Below are positions 22,253 through 31,677 of a stretch of DNA of 64,000 nucleotides, in pieces. The position numbers and the translations under genes are program-made. The stretch covers positions 12,340,501-12,404,500 of the forward strand of contig NC_088315.1 of the NCBI RefSeq assembly GCF_910592395.1, written 5' to 3'. This stretch comes from Lineus longissimus (Eukaryota > Nemertea > Pilidiophora > Heteronemertea > Lineidae). The stretch's first letter is position 1. Each line of letters starts with the position of its first letter. The notes beneath the pieces are model-generated. The model saw nothing but the letters and a program-made list of their open reading frames with translations. It did not search any database and was not told the origin of the DNA.

Positions 22253-23336
22253 TGTGTTTTATGTGAGATTGATCTACCCAGGAGTTGAATTTTGAAGGGT
22301 AACCTTCCCAGGAAACAAGGAATTGTTTGTTTTTGCCTTTGCCCTTTTCTGCCATTACTTTGGAAATTTTGTATAGTTTATCATCGGCAACGTTCACTTT
22401 TTGAAGTTCCTGTGGATAGAATGTACCCAGGATTTCTTCATGATCTTCATCTTCCAGTTTATAGAGTGGGGGCTTACCTTTAACCCTCTTTATCACATTG
22501 AAGAGTTCTGAAGACCAAGAAGGTAGATACCCCTTTTTAAATACCATCTTATTCTTACCAATTCTAACTTTATCGCCCACATTGAAACTAAACTTGTTAT
22601 ATCCTAAGGAGTTGTCAATCTTACCATAAAGAGTGCGCCATACATCTGGTGCATTACCTTTGTTAACCGAACTCGGTGTTCGCTTGATACTTCTATGCCA
22701 AGTGTTATTGTAGGACTGAAGCAAATCTTTAAGCACTGGTAAGTAGGACAATGTATTATTTTTTGAAAAGAATTTCCACATCTTTGTCTTCAAACTCCTG
22801 TTAAATCGTTCAATAATTGCACACTTGACCTCATTATTGGAGGTGAAGAAGTGTATACTTTTGCTTTTCAAGAATGTCTGGAATTTTTTATTAAGAAATT
22901 AACCACCCCGGTCAGTCCGTAAGGCCCTAGGTTTTCTCATAGAAGTGTTAATCACTTTTTCAAATGCTTCCACCAAAGCATCACCTGTCTTTCGTTTCAA
23001 GGGCACAGCCCATGCAAACTTTGATAGAGTATCTATGATTGTCAGTAGATACTTAAAGTTTTTGTTATACTTTGCAATACCAGATACGTCTACTAGATCT
23101 GCCTCCCATTGTGCGTCAATATCTGGCACTATTATGCGTCTACGGCTGAAATTATGTCTGACTGGTTTGTGTAGAGTGTATGTATCTTCACCTCTGAGCC
23201 ATTCTTTTATAGCCTTAGTGGGATATTTCTTACCTGCTGTTCTTTTTAAAGCGTTAATACCACCAAAACTTCCAGGATGTGAAGGTGTGTAGTACATTTT
23301 ATGCAGATCGGCATCCATCATTCCCAACTTTCCCAT
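22248..23336 (-). pseudogene. INT: Chromodomain integrase (rve/DDE family) with one in-frame stop
   Basis: The frame would span 363 codons but TAA at 22899-22901 (codon 146) interrupts it; both sides stay in the same frame. The N-terminal part has HKMYYTPSHPGSFGG, the first catalytic Asp in WEADLVD (residue ~80) and the second in RTDRGG (142). The third catalytic residue, Glu in IIERFNR (~176), lies after the stop. The C-terminus (~320-362) is a chromodomain ending FLVSWEGYPSKFNSWVDQ, as known for Polinton integrases. ATG 23336 overlaps the upstream gene by 19 nt. Without readthrough the product lacks a complete active site. A sequencing error or recoded stop cannot be excluded. Confidence 0.88.
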
Positions 23337-24046
23337 TCAGTATCAAATAATCCTCCAGGCGAGATTGATGATGCAAATGTTTGTTGCACTGAAGGGGTTT
23401 TCTTGGGTCGGGGTGGTGTTTGGATGGTTGACAGGTCAAGGTTATTCTTCCAATGAGTATTGTTTAAAGCTGATGAGTGGATGTATTTTTTGCCTTTCAG
23501 GTATGACAGCACTGCATCAGCTCCAAGCGGTAACCTAGGGTTTTTCCTCCTGCTTGAAGCATTGTGAACAATATCATTAATATTGCTCCCTTTTATAACA
23601 TTTCCATCAAGCGTGATCTCACCTTTTTCATCCCATTTGAAACCAGGATCCCGCTGGATGGCTGCTAAGAATTTCTGGGCCTTCTTCTGTCCATATTTTG
23701 GTATTTTATCCAAAATGTCATCAGTTGAGATAGGAACTACTGAAGATACATTATTGTTCTCTACCTTATCAGCCGGTGTTGGAGACGGTTCTTCTTTGAT
23801 TGACTTTATAACTGGTGCAGTGGACCTCTCCTGTAATGCCTCTAGGTAATTTCTGAGACTCTGGGAATATGCTAGCGCTTTATCATGTTCGGATAAATCA
23901 TCCCTTTCTAAAATATGCTGCATTTTCCTATCAATATTCATGGCATGATGTGATTGTGGTCTGGTGACCTCTTTATGTCTTTGCTCATAAATTAGTTTTT
24001 CTGCTAATTCATGAGGTATCAGAGACATTTTCCTGACATGGTTCAT
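23318..24046 (-). CDS. Polinton conserved-type protein of unknown function, 242 residues
   Basis: The N-terminal half is helical and charged, then a Pro/Ser linker leads to a segment (~115-190) containing YGQKKAQKFLAAIQ, FKWDEKGEITLDG and RRKNPRLPLGADAV. I recall this kind of segment from Polinton-neighbourhood proteins in several animals, but no function is known to me. The C-terminus is acidic and aromatic (FDTEWESWE). The ATG overlaps the upstream stop by 4 bp, and the 3' end overlaps integrase by 19 nt. Position suggests a virion component or scaffold. Confidence 0.65.
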   Translation of the reverse strand: MNHVRKMSLIPHELAEKLIYEQRHKEVTRPQSHHAMNIDRKMQHILERDDLSEHDKALAYSQSLRNYLEALQERSTAPVIKSIKEEPSPTPADKVENNNVSSVVPISTDDILDKIPKYGQKKAQKFLAAIQRDPGFKWDEKGEITLDGNVIKGSNINDIVHNASSRRKNPRLPLGADAVLSYLKGKKYIHSSALNNTHWKNNLDLSTIQTPPRPKKTPSVQQTFASSISPGGLFDTEWESWE

Positions 24047-24393
24047 TTTGAAAACAGGCTGGTTATGGCGCCAAGAACAGGTCCCAATAATGCACCTAGA
24101 AACCCACCTTTTTGAATGATTCTCTTCCTGGTCTTCAGAGAAGTTTTCTTGTGTGCCAAATTACGGAGGGCAGCTCTGTGCTTCTTCAGACATCTGAACT
24201 GATGTTTGCTCATTGGAACATTGCCTTTTAAGCAATTCCTGGCTGACTCGCTGACAGCTTTGATTAACCCTTTGTCAGCTGTTTTCAGTATGGCTTTCCT
24301 CTTCTTCAAAGGGGCGGTCCTCAGCTGCTCTAACCCGCGTACATAGTTTTTAATATGATACTTAACCATGGCTGACTGAGGGCAGGTGTTCAT
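24043..24393 (-). CDS. Small basic Polinton protein with Gly-rich hydrophobic C-terminus
   Basis: 116 residues. A Lys/Arg-rich helical body (residues ~15-90) precedes a KGGFLGALLGPVLGAITSLF tail. The combination of a nucleic-acid-binding body and a potentially membrane-active tail would suit a core protein, but this is inference. It follows the ATPase by 45 bp and overlaps the next gene by 4 bp. ATG 24393 was chosen as the first Met in frame; other ATGs between the ATPase stop and here are out of frame. Confidence 0.65.
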   Translation of the reverse strand: MNTCPQSAMVKYHIKNYVRGLEQLRTAPLKKRKAILKTADKGLIKAVSESARNCLKGNVPMSKHQFRCLKKHRAALRNLAHKKTSLKTRKRIIQKGGFLGALLGPVLGAITSLFSK

Positions 24394-24438
24394 CCATCAG
24401 CATATGAATCAAAATATGAGAATACATGCTTGTGTCTC

Positions 24439-25083
24439 CTATTTTATCAGGTAAGCAACCTGTTGCTCTCCTGGAAGTATCTGACTCCTCATTCTTAAGA
24501 ATGATGGCGTATTGGCTTGAAAGTCAAGAAAAAGATAGCCAAATGGCGTTGAAGTGGCATCCATATAAGCCTCTTGGACTGCCTTTGTCTTCCCTGGGGC
24601 AAACTGTCGTGCTAAGTGCATTATTTGGGAAGAATCCCTGGCATTTTTGAAACACATCAGGTAGCTTGCATTAAGATTTATCGTCCTCATTTCCCTACCT
24701 CTGTGAAAAAGGTTCTGCACGATAAATATTGTGCTAATATTTTGATGACGTGACTTTTTTGTGAACAGTTCAGTGATTCTTCCATCAGCCTCACACATGA
24801 GGTCATCAAATATCAAAAGGGTGGGGATTTTTGGGTCAGTTTTGGGATAATCAAGTCCTGAAACAACTTCAACACCTGATGGAAAGCTTAGAAAATCATC
24901 AGCATAATCACCACCACAACACCATATGATTCGATTTGGACAAGGTTTAATCAAATTTGGTGCATTGGCAATGATTTCTTTTGTAATGCATGATTTGCCC
25001 GAACCTGAGGGCCCTGCGATGATTGCCCGAAAAGGGTGCGCCAAGTAGAGGGCATCCTCTGTCACCTCCATGTTCAATACCAT
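24439..25083 (-). CDS. ATP: Packaging ATPase (FtsK/HerA, A32-like)
   Basis: 214 residues from ATG 25083; the longer frame begins with GTG nine bases upstream. Walker A is GPSGSGKS (24-31) and Walker B is LLIFDD (89-94), as in the genome-packaging ATPases of Polintons and large DNA viruses. The enzyme would pump DNA into the capsid. A minus-strand TATATA element at about 25127-25133 lies about 45 bp upstream of the ATG in an AT-rich spacer. No damage was seen. Confidence 0.9.
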   Translation of the reverse strand: MVLNMEVTEDALYLAHPFRAIIAGPSGSGKSCITKEIIANAPNLIKPCPNRIIWCCGGDYADDFLSFPSGVEVVSGLDYPKTDPKIPTLLIFDDLMCEADGRITELFTKKSRHQNISTIFIVQNLFHRGREMRTINLNASYLMCFKNARDSSQIMHLARQFAPGKTKAVQEAYMDATSTPFGYLFLDFQANTPSFLRMRSQILPGEQQVAYLIK

Positions 25084-25468
25084 GCAAGGCACAACTCAAA
25101 TGATAACATAAGGTAAACTTTTATGTATATATATGCGTATATCTAGATGTATTTCAACCTTAGCGTGACAATAAACAAAGAATTTATATGATTTTAATAT
25201 CATTACATACATTTAGTTCATACTTGCAAATTAGACACATGATTACATTGGAATATTAATGACAAGCAATTTGTCGCAATTATAGAAATTGCTAGTAGTA
25301 GTTTAATATAATGATCATAAGATAATAACACATAATTACTAATGATAACAATCAGTATCATAGCACAGTAGACCAAAAAAGCTATACATACAGACTACAG
25401 AGTGCAATTCAGGTTATCTGACATGCACTTGTCTTAGTATCTGCTGATAAGCGAAAAATGCCTAACCT
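25084..25468. promoter_or_regulatory. AT-rich spacer between polymerase and ATPase genes
   Basis: 385 bp without coding potential, the largest gap in the minus-strand block after the polymerase. It has a TATATA element at 25127-25133 correctly spaced for the ATPase gene. It probably holds the 3' end of the polymerase transcript and the promoter of the morphogenesis block. Confidence 0.5.
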
Positions 25469-28400
25469 TTAGTTTTGGTAGCCAAATGGTATTGTTTGAA
25501 AACTCTCTGTGATAATCCTCTTATCATACACAATACCATAAGCCTTTGACTCGGGTGCAGATACAACTTTGAAATCTTTCTTCCGTTTGATTTTTCGAGG
25601 ATTCCTAACAACAATCCTCTCATCAAACCGGTTCTCCAGGATCAAGCGTTTCATTGAATCAAAGTTAATTGATTGACCATTTCGGTAATTCAAAGTGAAT
25701 CCCCGTACTTTGCATACCGTTTGCACACCATCACGCTCTGGTGTCTTCAGTTTGTATGCATAGTTCTTCGGGCCTCCAGACACGAATTCAGTGATTGTGT
25801 TTCCCGAGAGTTCGTCTTTAAAATGGCCCAAGAAGTCGCTTAAAACAGGCCTGTATGACGATGTGTTTGAACTCTCACGATAAATTATGCTGTCAGTATC
25901 AAAGTACAACACATTTTTACCCAGTTTACTCAACTCTGAAAATAATTTCAGCCTCCCATGCGCTGTTACATATGCTGCAATGACCACATTGGTCTTATTG
26001 TTAGCCTCAACAAATTGCTCCTTTAAACAGGTCATCATGAGGACACATTCATCATTAACCATTTGTACATCTCTGACCTCAATCGTGTCATCTGTCATTT
26101 TTTGAAAATACTCAGATGGTTCTGAGACATATTCAGTCTTCACAAATATAGGGCGCTCACCAATCTTACCCCACCCTGAGCATAAACACAATTTGGCCAA
26201 TGCCCTCAACCCTGAATTGTACTCAATAGCATCCTCATCCAGTTTAATCCCTTCGTGTTCAAGATAGTTTGAAATATATGTCTGCCTATCTATTTCTGTC
26301 TTGCACCAGTCAGGCCAACCACTTGCTTCCTGCTTTATTTTCAAAAATGCATTGATGTAATCAGTGAAAAGACCACCTGTCTTGCTTACTGGATCATAGA
26401 CCATGGTTTCAGAGAAGTGCCAGATTTCATAAACCTGTGTAATTTTGTAACCTAATTTTACTGCTTCCTTAATTTCAAAAATAACCCATGTCCCAGTTAA
26501 TGATCGTTCTGAAATAGAATGTGTACATGTATCGAGGCACTGGTCGGCACACTCATAACACAATGGAAATTTCAACTTATTCCCAACTCGTAAAGGCAAA
26601 ACAGGCAAGTACAGGTCCTTCGGAGGCAAAACAGTGCATTTGATTAACCCCTCACATGACAAAGGATCAACACCCTCGAGTTGATCACCCGTCAACACCT
26701 TTGGGTGACCTATTGGAAAATGGTTGTATTTACATACTGCAGGATACAAGGATGTAAAGTCAATGTATTTTATACATTCATCTGGTTTGCATTTGTAATA
26801 CAAAGTCAATGCATTGGTCCTACCCCCATAGAAAGCATCTCTAGGGTTTAACCTGTCAAAGAAATGGATATTTTTGGTGAATGTCTTAAGTTCTTCATCA
26901 TTTTTGATCTCATTCAAGAACTGGCATTCTCTAATGTGTATTACCTTCTTACAAAACCCCTCCAAGTGCTTACGCCTGAAGAGTGTATTCTCATGCAACT
27001 CCCTCATTGTTAAGCCACAGCGTTGATTGACAGTGTCCCCATTAGGATGACATAGTTGGCAGCCATGAAAAAAACATCCGTCAAACTCATAAACCACATC
27101 GTTAGTGGGGTCATACCCATCAACTTTGTAACCGCCAATATATTGTTCACCTTGATTCTTTGCATGTAGAATATTGATGTGTTCTTTTTTCATCAGCCAT
27201 TCAAGCCACATTATAGAAATATGTGAATGGTTATCCTTGTTCAAATAGCCATATGGTGGAATAACTGCTATGGTATTAGCTGGCATGAAATTGCGTCGAA
27301 ATACTCTATGGCATGCAGATGCAATGGTCGCACTCTTTTCAAATGGATTGATACCAGTCACCTTTTCAAAGAGGATTATGAAGGAAGTACAGCACCTACG
27401 CAGAATATCAACATCAATTTTACAATATGCAATAAACTCCTCTCTAAAATTGAAAATTTTCCCATCTTGCTCTTGATACCATTTGAGGAAAGTCTCCCTT
27501 TCACATGGTTGCATAGAATCAGGATCATAATAGGAAATGTCTGGATATTTCCCAACATAGGCAGCATTCTCTTTTGTATTGAACAAATGTGGAAAGGTTC
27601 CTTTGGGGGTATTCAGCCCCCAGGTTTTTGATAAATTAGCAAGAGACATAGTCAAAAAGCTCAGTGAATCAATGAATTTCAAACCCTTGGCCTCAAATGA
27701 TATCAATTTCTGACCTGATTTGATGACATTTTCTGGTTTGACGCCATTCCGGTGCAGATATTGAAAAATGAAGAATGAATCATACCCCCTGCTGTTATGG
27801 GCAAGTACTGTTGACCCTTTCTTGCCACCATCAAAAAGCCATTCACAAAACTTGTCAGCACATGTATAACCCTCAAAAATCATCTCCTTTTTAAAAGGAC
27901 CACAATGTTCACATGCATTCATGATGATTTCGTCCATACCACATTTCACACAACAACTGTGTGCCACGCACAAATTAGGCCTATGCTCATATTCCTCATC
28001 TGCATTTTTGACTAGTTCGTCCTGTCGACATTCAAAATCAAAATAGATCGTGCGCATTTTTCCATTTGACTTAGCTTTGGCTACAGTAGGAACATAGCAT
28101 TTGTGCTCCTTTGGCTTTAACTCACTACATGTGTTACAGTATGACATGTAACATTTGTGGATTTTTCTCGTGTCTCTAGTCTTTTTACAAACATCACACT
28201 TTGTGAACAGATCACATACACTATGATTTGCATTATTTTTTTCCAGATGGTTCCTGAAACAATTCAAACTCTTAAATATGCGTTTGCACTGATAACAGTT
28301 TTTCCATTTTACAATAGCACAGTTTGGTTGGCATCTACAACACGGACAGCTGTCCTGGCAGGCATGAGAAGCATAGTTATTATCACCCTTCAAACAGTAT

Positions 28401-29323
28401 GGACAGAAGTATGACCTATTCAGAAATGACGCCATCTTGGTGATTACAGCAAAATGGTCTCGATAGTGGTATATAAACAATTTGTTTGGTGCTTCAGGAC
28501 CTATGAATATGATTTGGTCAAAATGCTTGTTGCTATAGACTATGAGTTGATATTCATCCAATGCATTCTGAAACATTTTCATTTCTTTGATTCCACATTT
28601 TTCAAATGGTACTCCTGCCTCTCTATGCAGATTACACGCCAATTCTTCCTGCAATTTAGTACCCCTTTTGATTGATTGGTATTTATTGTGTTTGTCAATT
28701 TGGGCCTTTGCCACAACAATTGCTCTCGCCAAACAAATTTCATCTTTATTACATATAGTTATAAAGCACTTTCGTTGAAGGACGCGCTGATCAACATCCA
28801 CAACCCCTGTGGTTTGGCATTTGCCCCAGCCGACTGGTAGGATAGCGTGGACAAAATTTATGTGAAGTGTTGGACTGAATAGAAATGTGCTGTTACTCTG
28901 AGCGACTTTGGAAATTTCGGTCAAAATAGATTCGACAGTTAACTCATTGGGTCTACAGAAAGGTAACCAAATTTGGCGGAGATCACGACCAGAAATGCTA
29001 ATTCTGACTTTATCATGTGGTTCCACATTTTTTAGTAGGGTTGCCAACATTTCAGCCAAAACATTGCCAAGTTCAAAAAGGATGTCTTCATAACTAGTTA
29101 AGCTGTTCATCCCATGTACTCTTATGTCATAGTCTCTTCCAATAGTATTGAATCGTCTGATATTTCTTTCTCTCATTGATAATATGTCAAAATTAACACT
29201 TCTTTCTCTGTTGTTGTCTCCATCATCATCATCATCATCATCATTATCAGATAAATCAGACTGATTGATAGGAAGATGAAAGGGGTTGCCGCCTTGTTGG
29301 TTCTTTAGCCTAAAAAATCCCAT
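25469..29323 (-). CDS. POLB: Protein-primed family B DNA polymerase
   Basis: 1284 residues from ATG 29323; the longer frame starts at TTG. N-terminal half: an acidic run, then Cys/His pairs (307-410) suggesting zinc fingers. Exonuclease motifs: FDFE (Asp429, Glu431), NSRGYD (510-515) and YCKID (633-637). Polymerase motifs: A DFTSLYP (855-861), B KLCLCSGWGK (1044-1053), C YFDTDS (Asp1142, Asp1144), then PKNY (Lys1186). VYEFDGCFFHGC near 745 resembles a nuclease-like insert of protein-primed polymerases. These enzymes copy linear genomes from a terminal protein. Motif B carries Cys where Asn is usual; otherwise it looks intact. It overlaps the upstream gene by 19 nt. Confidence 0.93.
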   Translation of the reverse strand: MGFFRLKNQQGGNPFHLPINQSDLSDNDDDDDDDGDNNRERSVNFDILSMRERNIRRFNTIGRDYDIRVHGMNSLTSYEDILFELGNVLAEMLATLLKNVEPHDKVRISISGRDLRQIWLPFCRPNELTVESILTEISKVAQSNSTFLFSPTLHINFVHAILPVGWGKCQTTGVVDVDQRVLQRKCFITICNKDEICLARAIVVAKAQIDKHNKYQSIKRGTKLQEELACNLHREAGVPFEKCGIKEMKMFQNALDEYQLIVYSNKHFDQIIFIGPEAPNKLFIYHYRDHFAVITKMASFLNRSYFCPYCLKGDNNYASHACQDSCPCCRCQPNCAIVKWKNCYQCKRIFKSLNCFRNHLEKNNANHSVCDLFTKCDVCKKTRDTRKIHKCYMSYCNTCSELKPKEHKCYVPTVAKAKSNGKMRTIYFDFECRQDELVKNADEEYEHRPNLCVAHSCCVKCGMDEIIMNACEHCGPFKKEMIFEGYTCADKFCEWLFDGGKKGSTVLAHNSRGYDSFFIFQYLHRNGVKPENVIKSGQKLISFEAKGLKFIDSLSFLTMSLANLSKTWGLNTPKGTFPHLFNTKENAAYVGKYPDISYYDPDSMQPCERETFLKWYQEQDGKIFNFREEFIAYCKIDVDILRRCCTSFIILFEKVTGINPFEKSATIASACHRVFRRNFMPANTIAVIPPYGYLNKDNHSHISIMWLEWLMKKEHINILHAKNQGEQYIGGYKVDGYDPTNDVVYEFDGCFFHGCQLCHPNGDTVNQRCGLTMRELHENTLFRRKHLEGFCKKVIHIRECQFLNEIKNDEELKTFTKNIHFFDRLNPRDAFYGGRTNALTLYYKCKPDECIKYIDFTSLYPAVCKYNHFPIGHPKVLTGDQLEGVDPLSCEGLIKCTVLPPKDLYLPVLPLRVGNKLKFPLCYECADQCLDTCTHSISERSLTGTWVIFEIKEAVKLGYKITQVYEIWHFSETMVYDPVSKTGGLFTDYINAFLKIKQEASGWPDWCKTEIDRQTYISNYLEHEGIKLDEDAIEYNSGLRALAKLCLCSGWGKIGERPIFVKTEYVSEPSEYFQKMTDDTIEVRDVQMVNDECVLMMTCLKEQFVEANNKTNVVIAAYVTAHGRLKLFSELSKLGKNVLYFDTDSIIYRESSNTSSYRPVLSDFLGHFKDELSGNTITEFVSGGPKNYAYKLKTPERDGVQTVCKVRGFTLNYRNGQSINFDSMKRLILENRFDERIVVRNPRKIKRKKDFKVVSAPESKAYGIVYDKRIITESFQTIPFGYQN

Positions 29324-30297
29324 TCTTCTTCGCAACAGGAGGTGAGTTCGTCAATCTCTTTTTTGAGGTCTTCAGTATTTGAGTGTGCTAATTCATCGGA
29401 CACTTGTTTGGAGTCTTGAGTGTTTGAGTTGTCGGTTTTGTTGTTGTTTTTGAGTTCTTCTTTCCATTTCTTTAAGAAATTACCTAAATCTGTTGATTTA
29501 TTTGGTTCTTGCTTCACTTTATTTATTTCATTTTTTGATATATTTGGTTCTTGCTTCTGCTCATTTTTTATGTCATTTTTTGATGTAGAACATTTTGGCT
29601 GGGGAGCCCTTTTCCATGTTTCACTGTAATCTTTTGAGTTGCTAGGCAGATTTGGGTTGGGCTGCTCCAAGATTTTCTGCAATGGCATTTTACCTTTTTT
29701 GTCTTTTGTTGATTCACTAGTACAAGGATTTTTGCATTTTATATCATTTTTATTCTTATCATCATCACTATCATCGGATATGACGATGACTGGTTCCCTT
29801 TTCAAAGTCTTTCGTAAAATTGGTACATGAATTTCTGTACCTTTTCTCTTTCGATCGAAATCCAATTTTGGTTTCAGGACTTGTTTGCGACGCCTGTTTT
29901 CAGATGATGTGTGAACTTGCTTTTTAGCAGCTTGGTTTTTAACTTGTACTGCTGGTGCTGGTGTCTGATCATTGCAGCTACTCATGCATGCAGCTGCTGG
30001 TGTTTGCTCTTGTGCTGATGGATGATTACCACTAGGCCTACTTTTACATGACATTTGTGGGTCATTTGTTTGACCATCGCTAGTCTGAACTACTGACTCT
30101 TCCGCCACCGGTTCAAATGGTGGAGCACTAAGTTTTGAGGAGGTACCATCGTCTGTGGTTGAGCTGGTGACAATATCATGAAGGAGGATGTCAGAAAGCA
30201 ATTTCTCCTCTACCTGAGAAAATAGCAGGTAATTGCACATACCATCCAAACCCTGAAAGAGTCCTCTATCAATATAGCTTCTCATCTGGTTAACCAT
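29305..30297 (-). CDS. Lys/Ser-rich protein upstream of the polymerase, possible SUMO-interacting motif
   Basis: 330 residues. The N-terminal ~45 residues are helical (YLLFSQVEEKLLSDILLHDI); the rest is low-complexity and charged. The segment EPVIVISDDSDDD is a textbook-like SUMO-interacting motif (hydrophobic core then acidic/Ser run). Basic clusters (ENRRRKQ, FDRKRKG) could be nuclear signals. The C-terminus is acidic (CCEEEWDFLG). It overlaps the polymerase start by 19 nt in another frame. It could be a terminal-protein partner, a regulator or a host-interaction protein; none is proven. A short ORF with a stronger start context overlaps its 5' end. Confidence 0.6.
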   Translation of the reverse strand: MVNQMRSYIDRGLFQGLDGMCNYLLFSQVEEKLLSDILLHDIVTSSTTDDGTSSKLSAPPFEPVAEESVVQTSDGQTNDPQMSCKSRPSGNHPSAQEQTPAAACMSSCNDQTPAPAVQVKNQAAKKQVHTSSENRRRKQVLKPKLDFDRKRKGTEIHVPILRKTLKREPVIVISDDSDDDKNKNDIKCKNPCTSESTKDKKGKMPLQKILEQPNPNLPSNSKDYSETWKRAPQPKCSTSKNDIKNEQKQEPNISKNEINKVKQEPNKSTDLGNFLKKWKEELKNNNKTDNSNTQDSKQVSDELAHSNTEDLKKEIDELTSCCEEEWDFLG

Positions 30298-30410
30298 GGA
30301 CCGAAATTCTCTGTTTCCACATCCGGGATGCCTTCTAGGTTATCGTTAAGACGGTTGTTTACCAATAGTCGAATGTAGCCCAGAAAGGCCTCAAGTGAAA
30401 AAGACGCCAT
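30282..30410 (-). CDS. 42-residue ORF with strong start context, overlapping the 330-residue gene
   Basis: Begins MASFSLEAFLGYIRLL at ATG 30410 in an AACCATGG context, five bases after a splice acceptor, and ends in TGA after overlapping the 330-residue start by about 16 nt. It looks like ordinary helical coding sequence rather than random translation. It is either a translated upstream ORF or the true N-terminus of the next gene separated by an indel. No canonical slippery heptamer was found. Confidence 0.5.
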   Translation of the reverse strand: MASFSLEAFLGYIRLLVNNRLNDNLEGIPDVETENFGPWLTR

Positions 30411-30415
30411 GGTTT

Positions 30416-31568
30416 CTGAAACAGAGAAGAGGAAACATAACTACTTTGGCCAAACATACTTCAATCAGATGCACTAGAATCAACGCTGTTTTGAACAAGT
30501 TATAACGTCATGTACATTTAACAATTCCATAACTGCATATTACTTTCCTGATTACACATAATAACAAAATTACTGTGTGCTACGATTGGTGGTACGCATA
30601 GGTTTAAACGTCATTTACAGACGTGTAGGCCTATGCATCGGATGCCTGGATTACATGTATCTGCATCTATTTAAATGTGTGATAAAAGAGTGCAAACTTA
30701 CACAATGGTGTGAGTGCTTAGTCTAGGAGTAGCAACCTAGGTGGTGATGGAGGATTCTAGGGTTGTTTTCTTTATTCTGGAAGGTGCAAAGATATGGTAA
30801 GTACACAAATCTGATAGATGACAAATCATATCGCCTCTGAATTAACTGGTTATTTGTATTCTTGAATAAAAAAGTAAATATTTCATCATGCTTGTTGAAC
30901 AAACAGTTAAACAATGCAATTTTGACAATGTATTCATGAAAAATATTGAAAAAATATCTTTACCATGTCTACCTCAACTGCTTTTATATTAATGAAGAGA
31001 AATACTTACATGTACCAGCACTTTTTACACGAACTGATGCCTAAGACAGAATCTTCATAGTAATTCAGCTGAGTCTAAGAGTAACAGCCCAAGGCGGTGA
31101 TGGAGAATTTTAGGGGTTTGTATATTCTGGAAGGTGCAAAAATGTGTTAAGTACACAAATCTGATAGATGCCTGATCATATCAGTTCTGAATTAACTGGT
31201 TATCTGCATTCATGAATAAAAATGTCAATATTTCATCATGCTTTTTTAACCTAAAATACATGACACAAGTATGCAACAAGCAATACACATACACACCCGC
31301 CCACCAACACACAAGCGCCCGCACACAGGTTAATATTGATTTCAATACATATTGTTGTAGACTTCTCATGAAAACATTAATTGTTTAAAATTACATCAGA
31401 CAATCAATGAATAATAACACAGAAATATACAATTCGACACATTTTTCATTGAATCCCTGAAAGATTCTTTGCACTATCATAAAGGGTTCATTTTTCCACT
31501 TGAATTGTAATTTGTATGAATCAAATAGTGAACCGAGTACAATAAAGTAGGTATGAATTAGAACTTAC
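30416..31568 (-). other. Predicted intron in the polymerase-region transcript
   Basis: Donor AAAG|GTAAGTTC at 31569/31568 and acceptor CTTCTCTGTTTCAG ending at 30416. A further strong donor (ATTGT|GTAAGTTT) at about 30701 and others near 31006 allow alternative or additional exons. The predicted noncoding exon 31569 to ~31645 lies below a TATA box. Confidence 0.5.
30721..31245. repeat. ~175-bp direct repeat, two copies about 352 bp apart
   Basis: 30721-30895 and 31074-31245 are clearly related. On the minus strand both encode a similar peptide containing SIRFVYL and ending LGCYS-stop. The 31.1-kb copy has an in-frame TGA inside it. They may be duplicated exons or simply a duplicated intron segment. 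Confidence 0.65.
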
Positions 31569-31669
31569 CTTTATGATGTTTCCAATGTCTACCATAAGAA
31601 AACGAAATGGAACGGAATGGCCTGTAAGAAGGCCAAAGATGGTGTGACTTCAAAATCATTTTCTGGTGC

Positions 31670-31677
31670 TATTTATA
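31670..31677 (-). promoter_or_regulatory. TATA box for the polymerase-region transcript
   Basis: Minus-strand TATAAATA, upstream of a predicted leader exon that ends at the GTAAGTTC donor at 31569. Confidence 0.55.

Noticed and set aside
22248-23336. LTR retrotransposon integrase
   Set aside because: No reverse transcriptase or LTR nearby; neighbours are capsid, ATPase and family B polymerase, so it belongs to the Polinton.
29305-29345. LxCxE retinoblastoma-binding motif at the end of the 330-residue protein
   Set aside because: The sequence reads LTSCCEE; spacing does not fit LxCxE.
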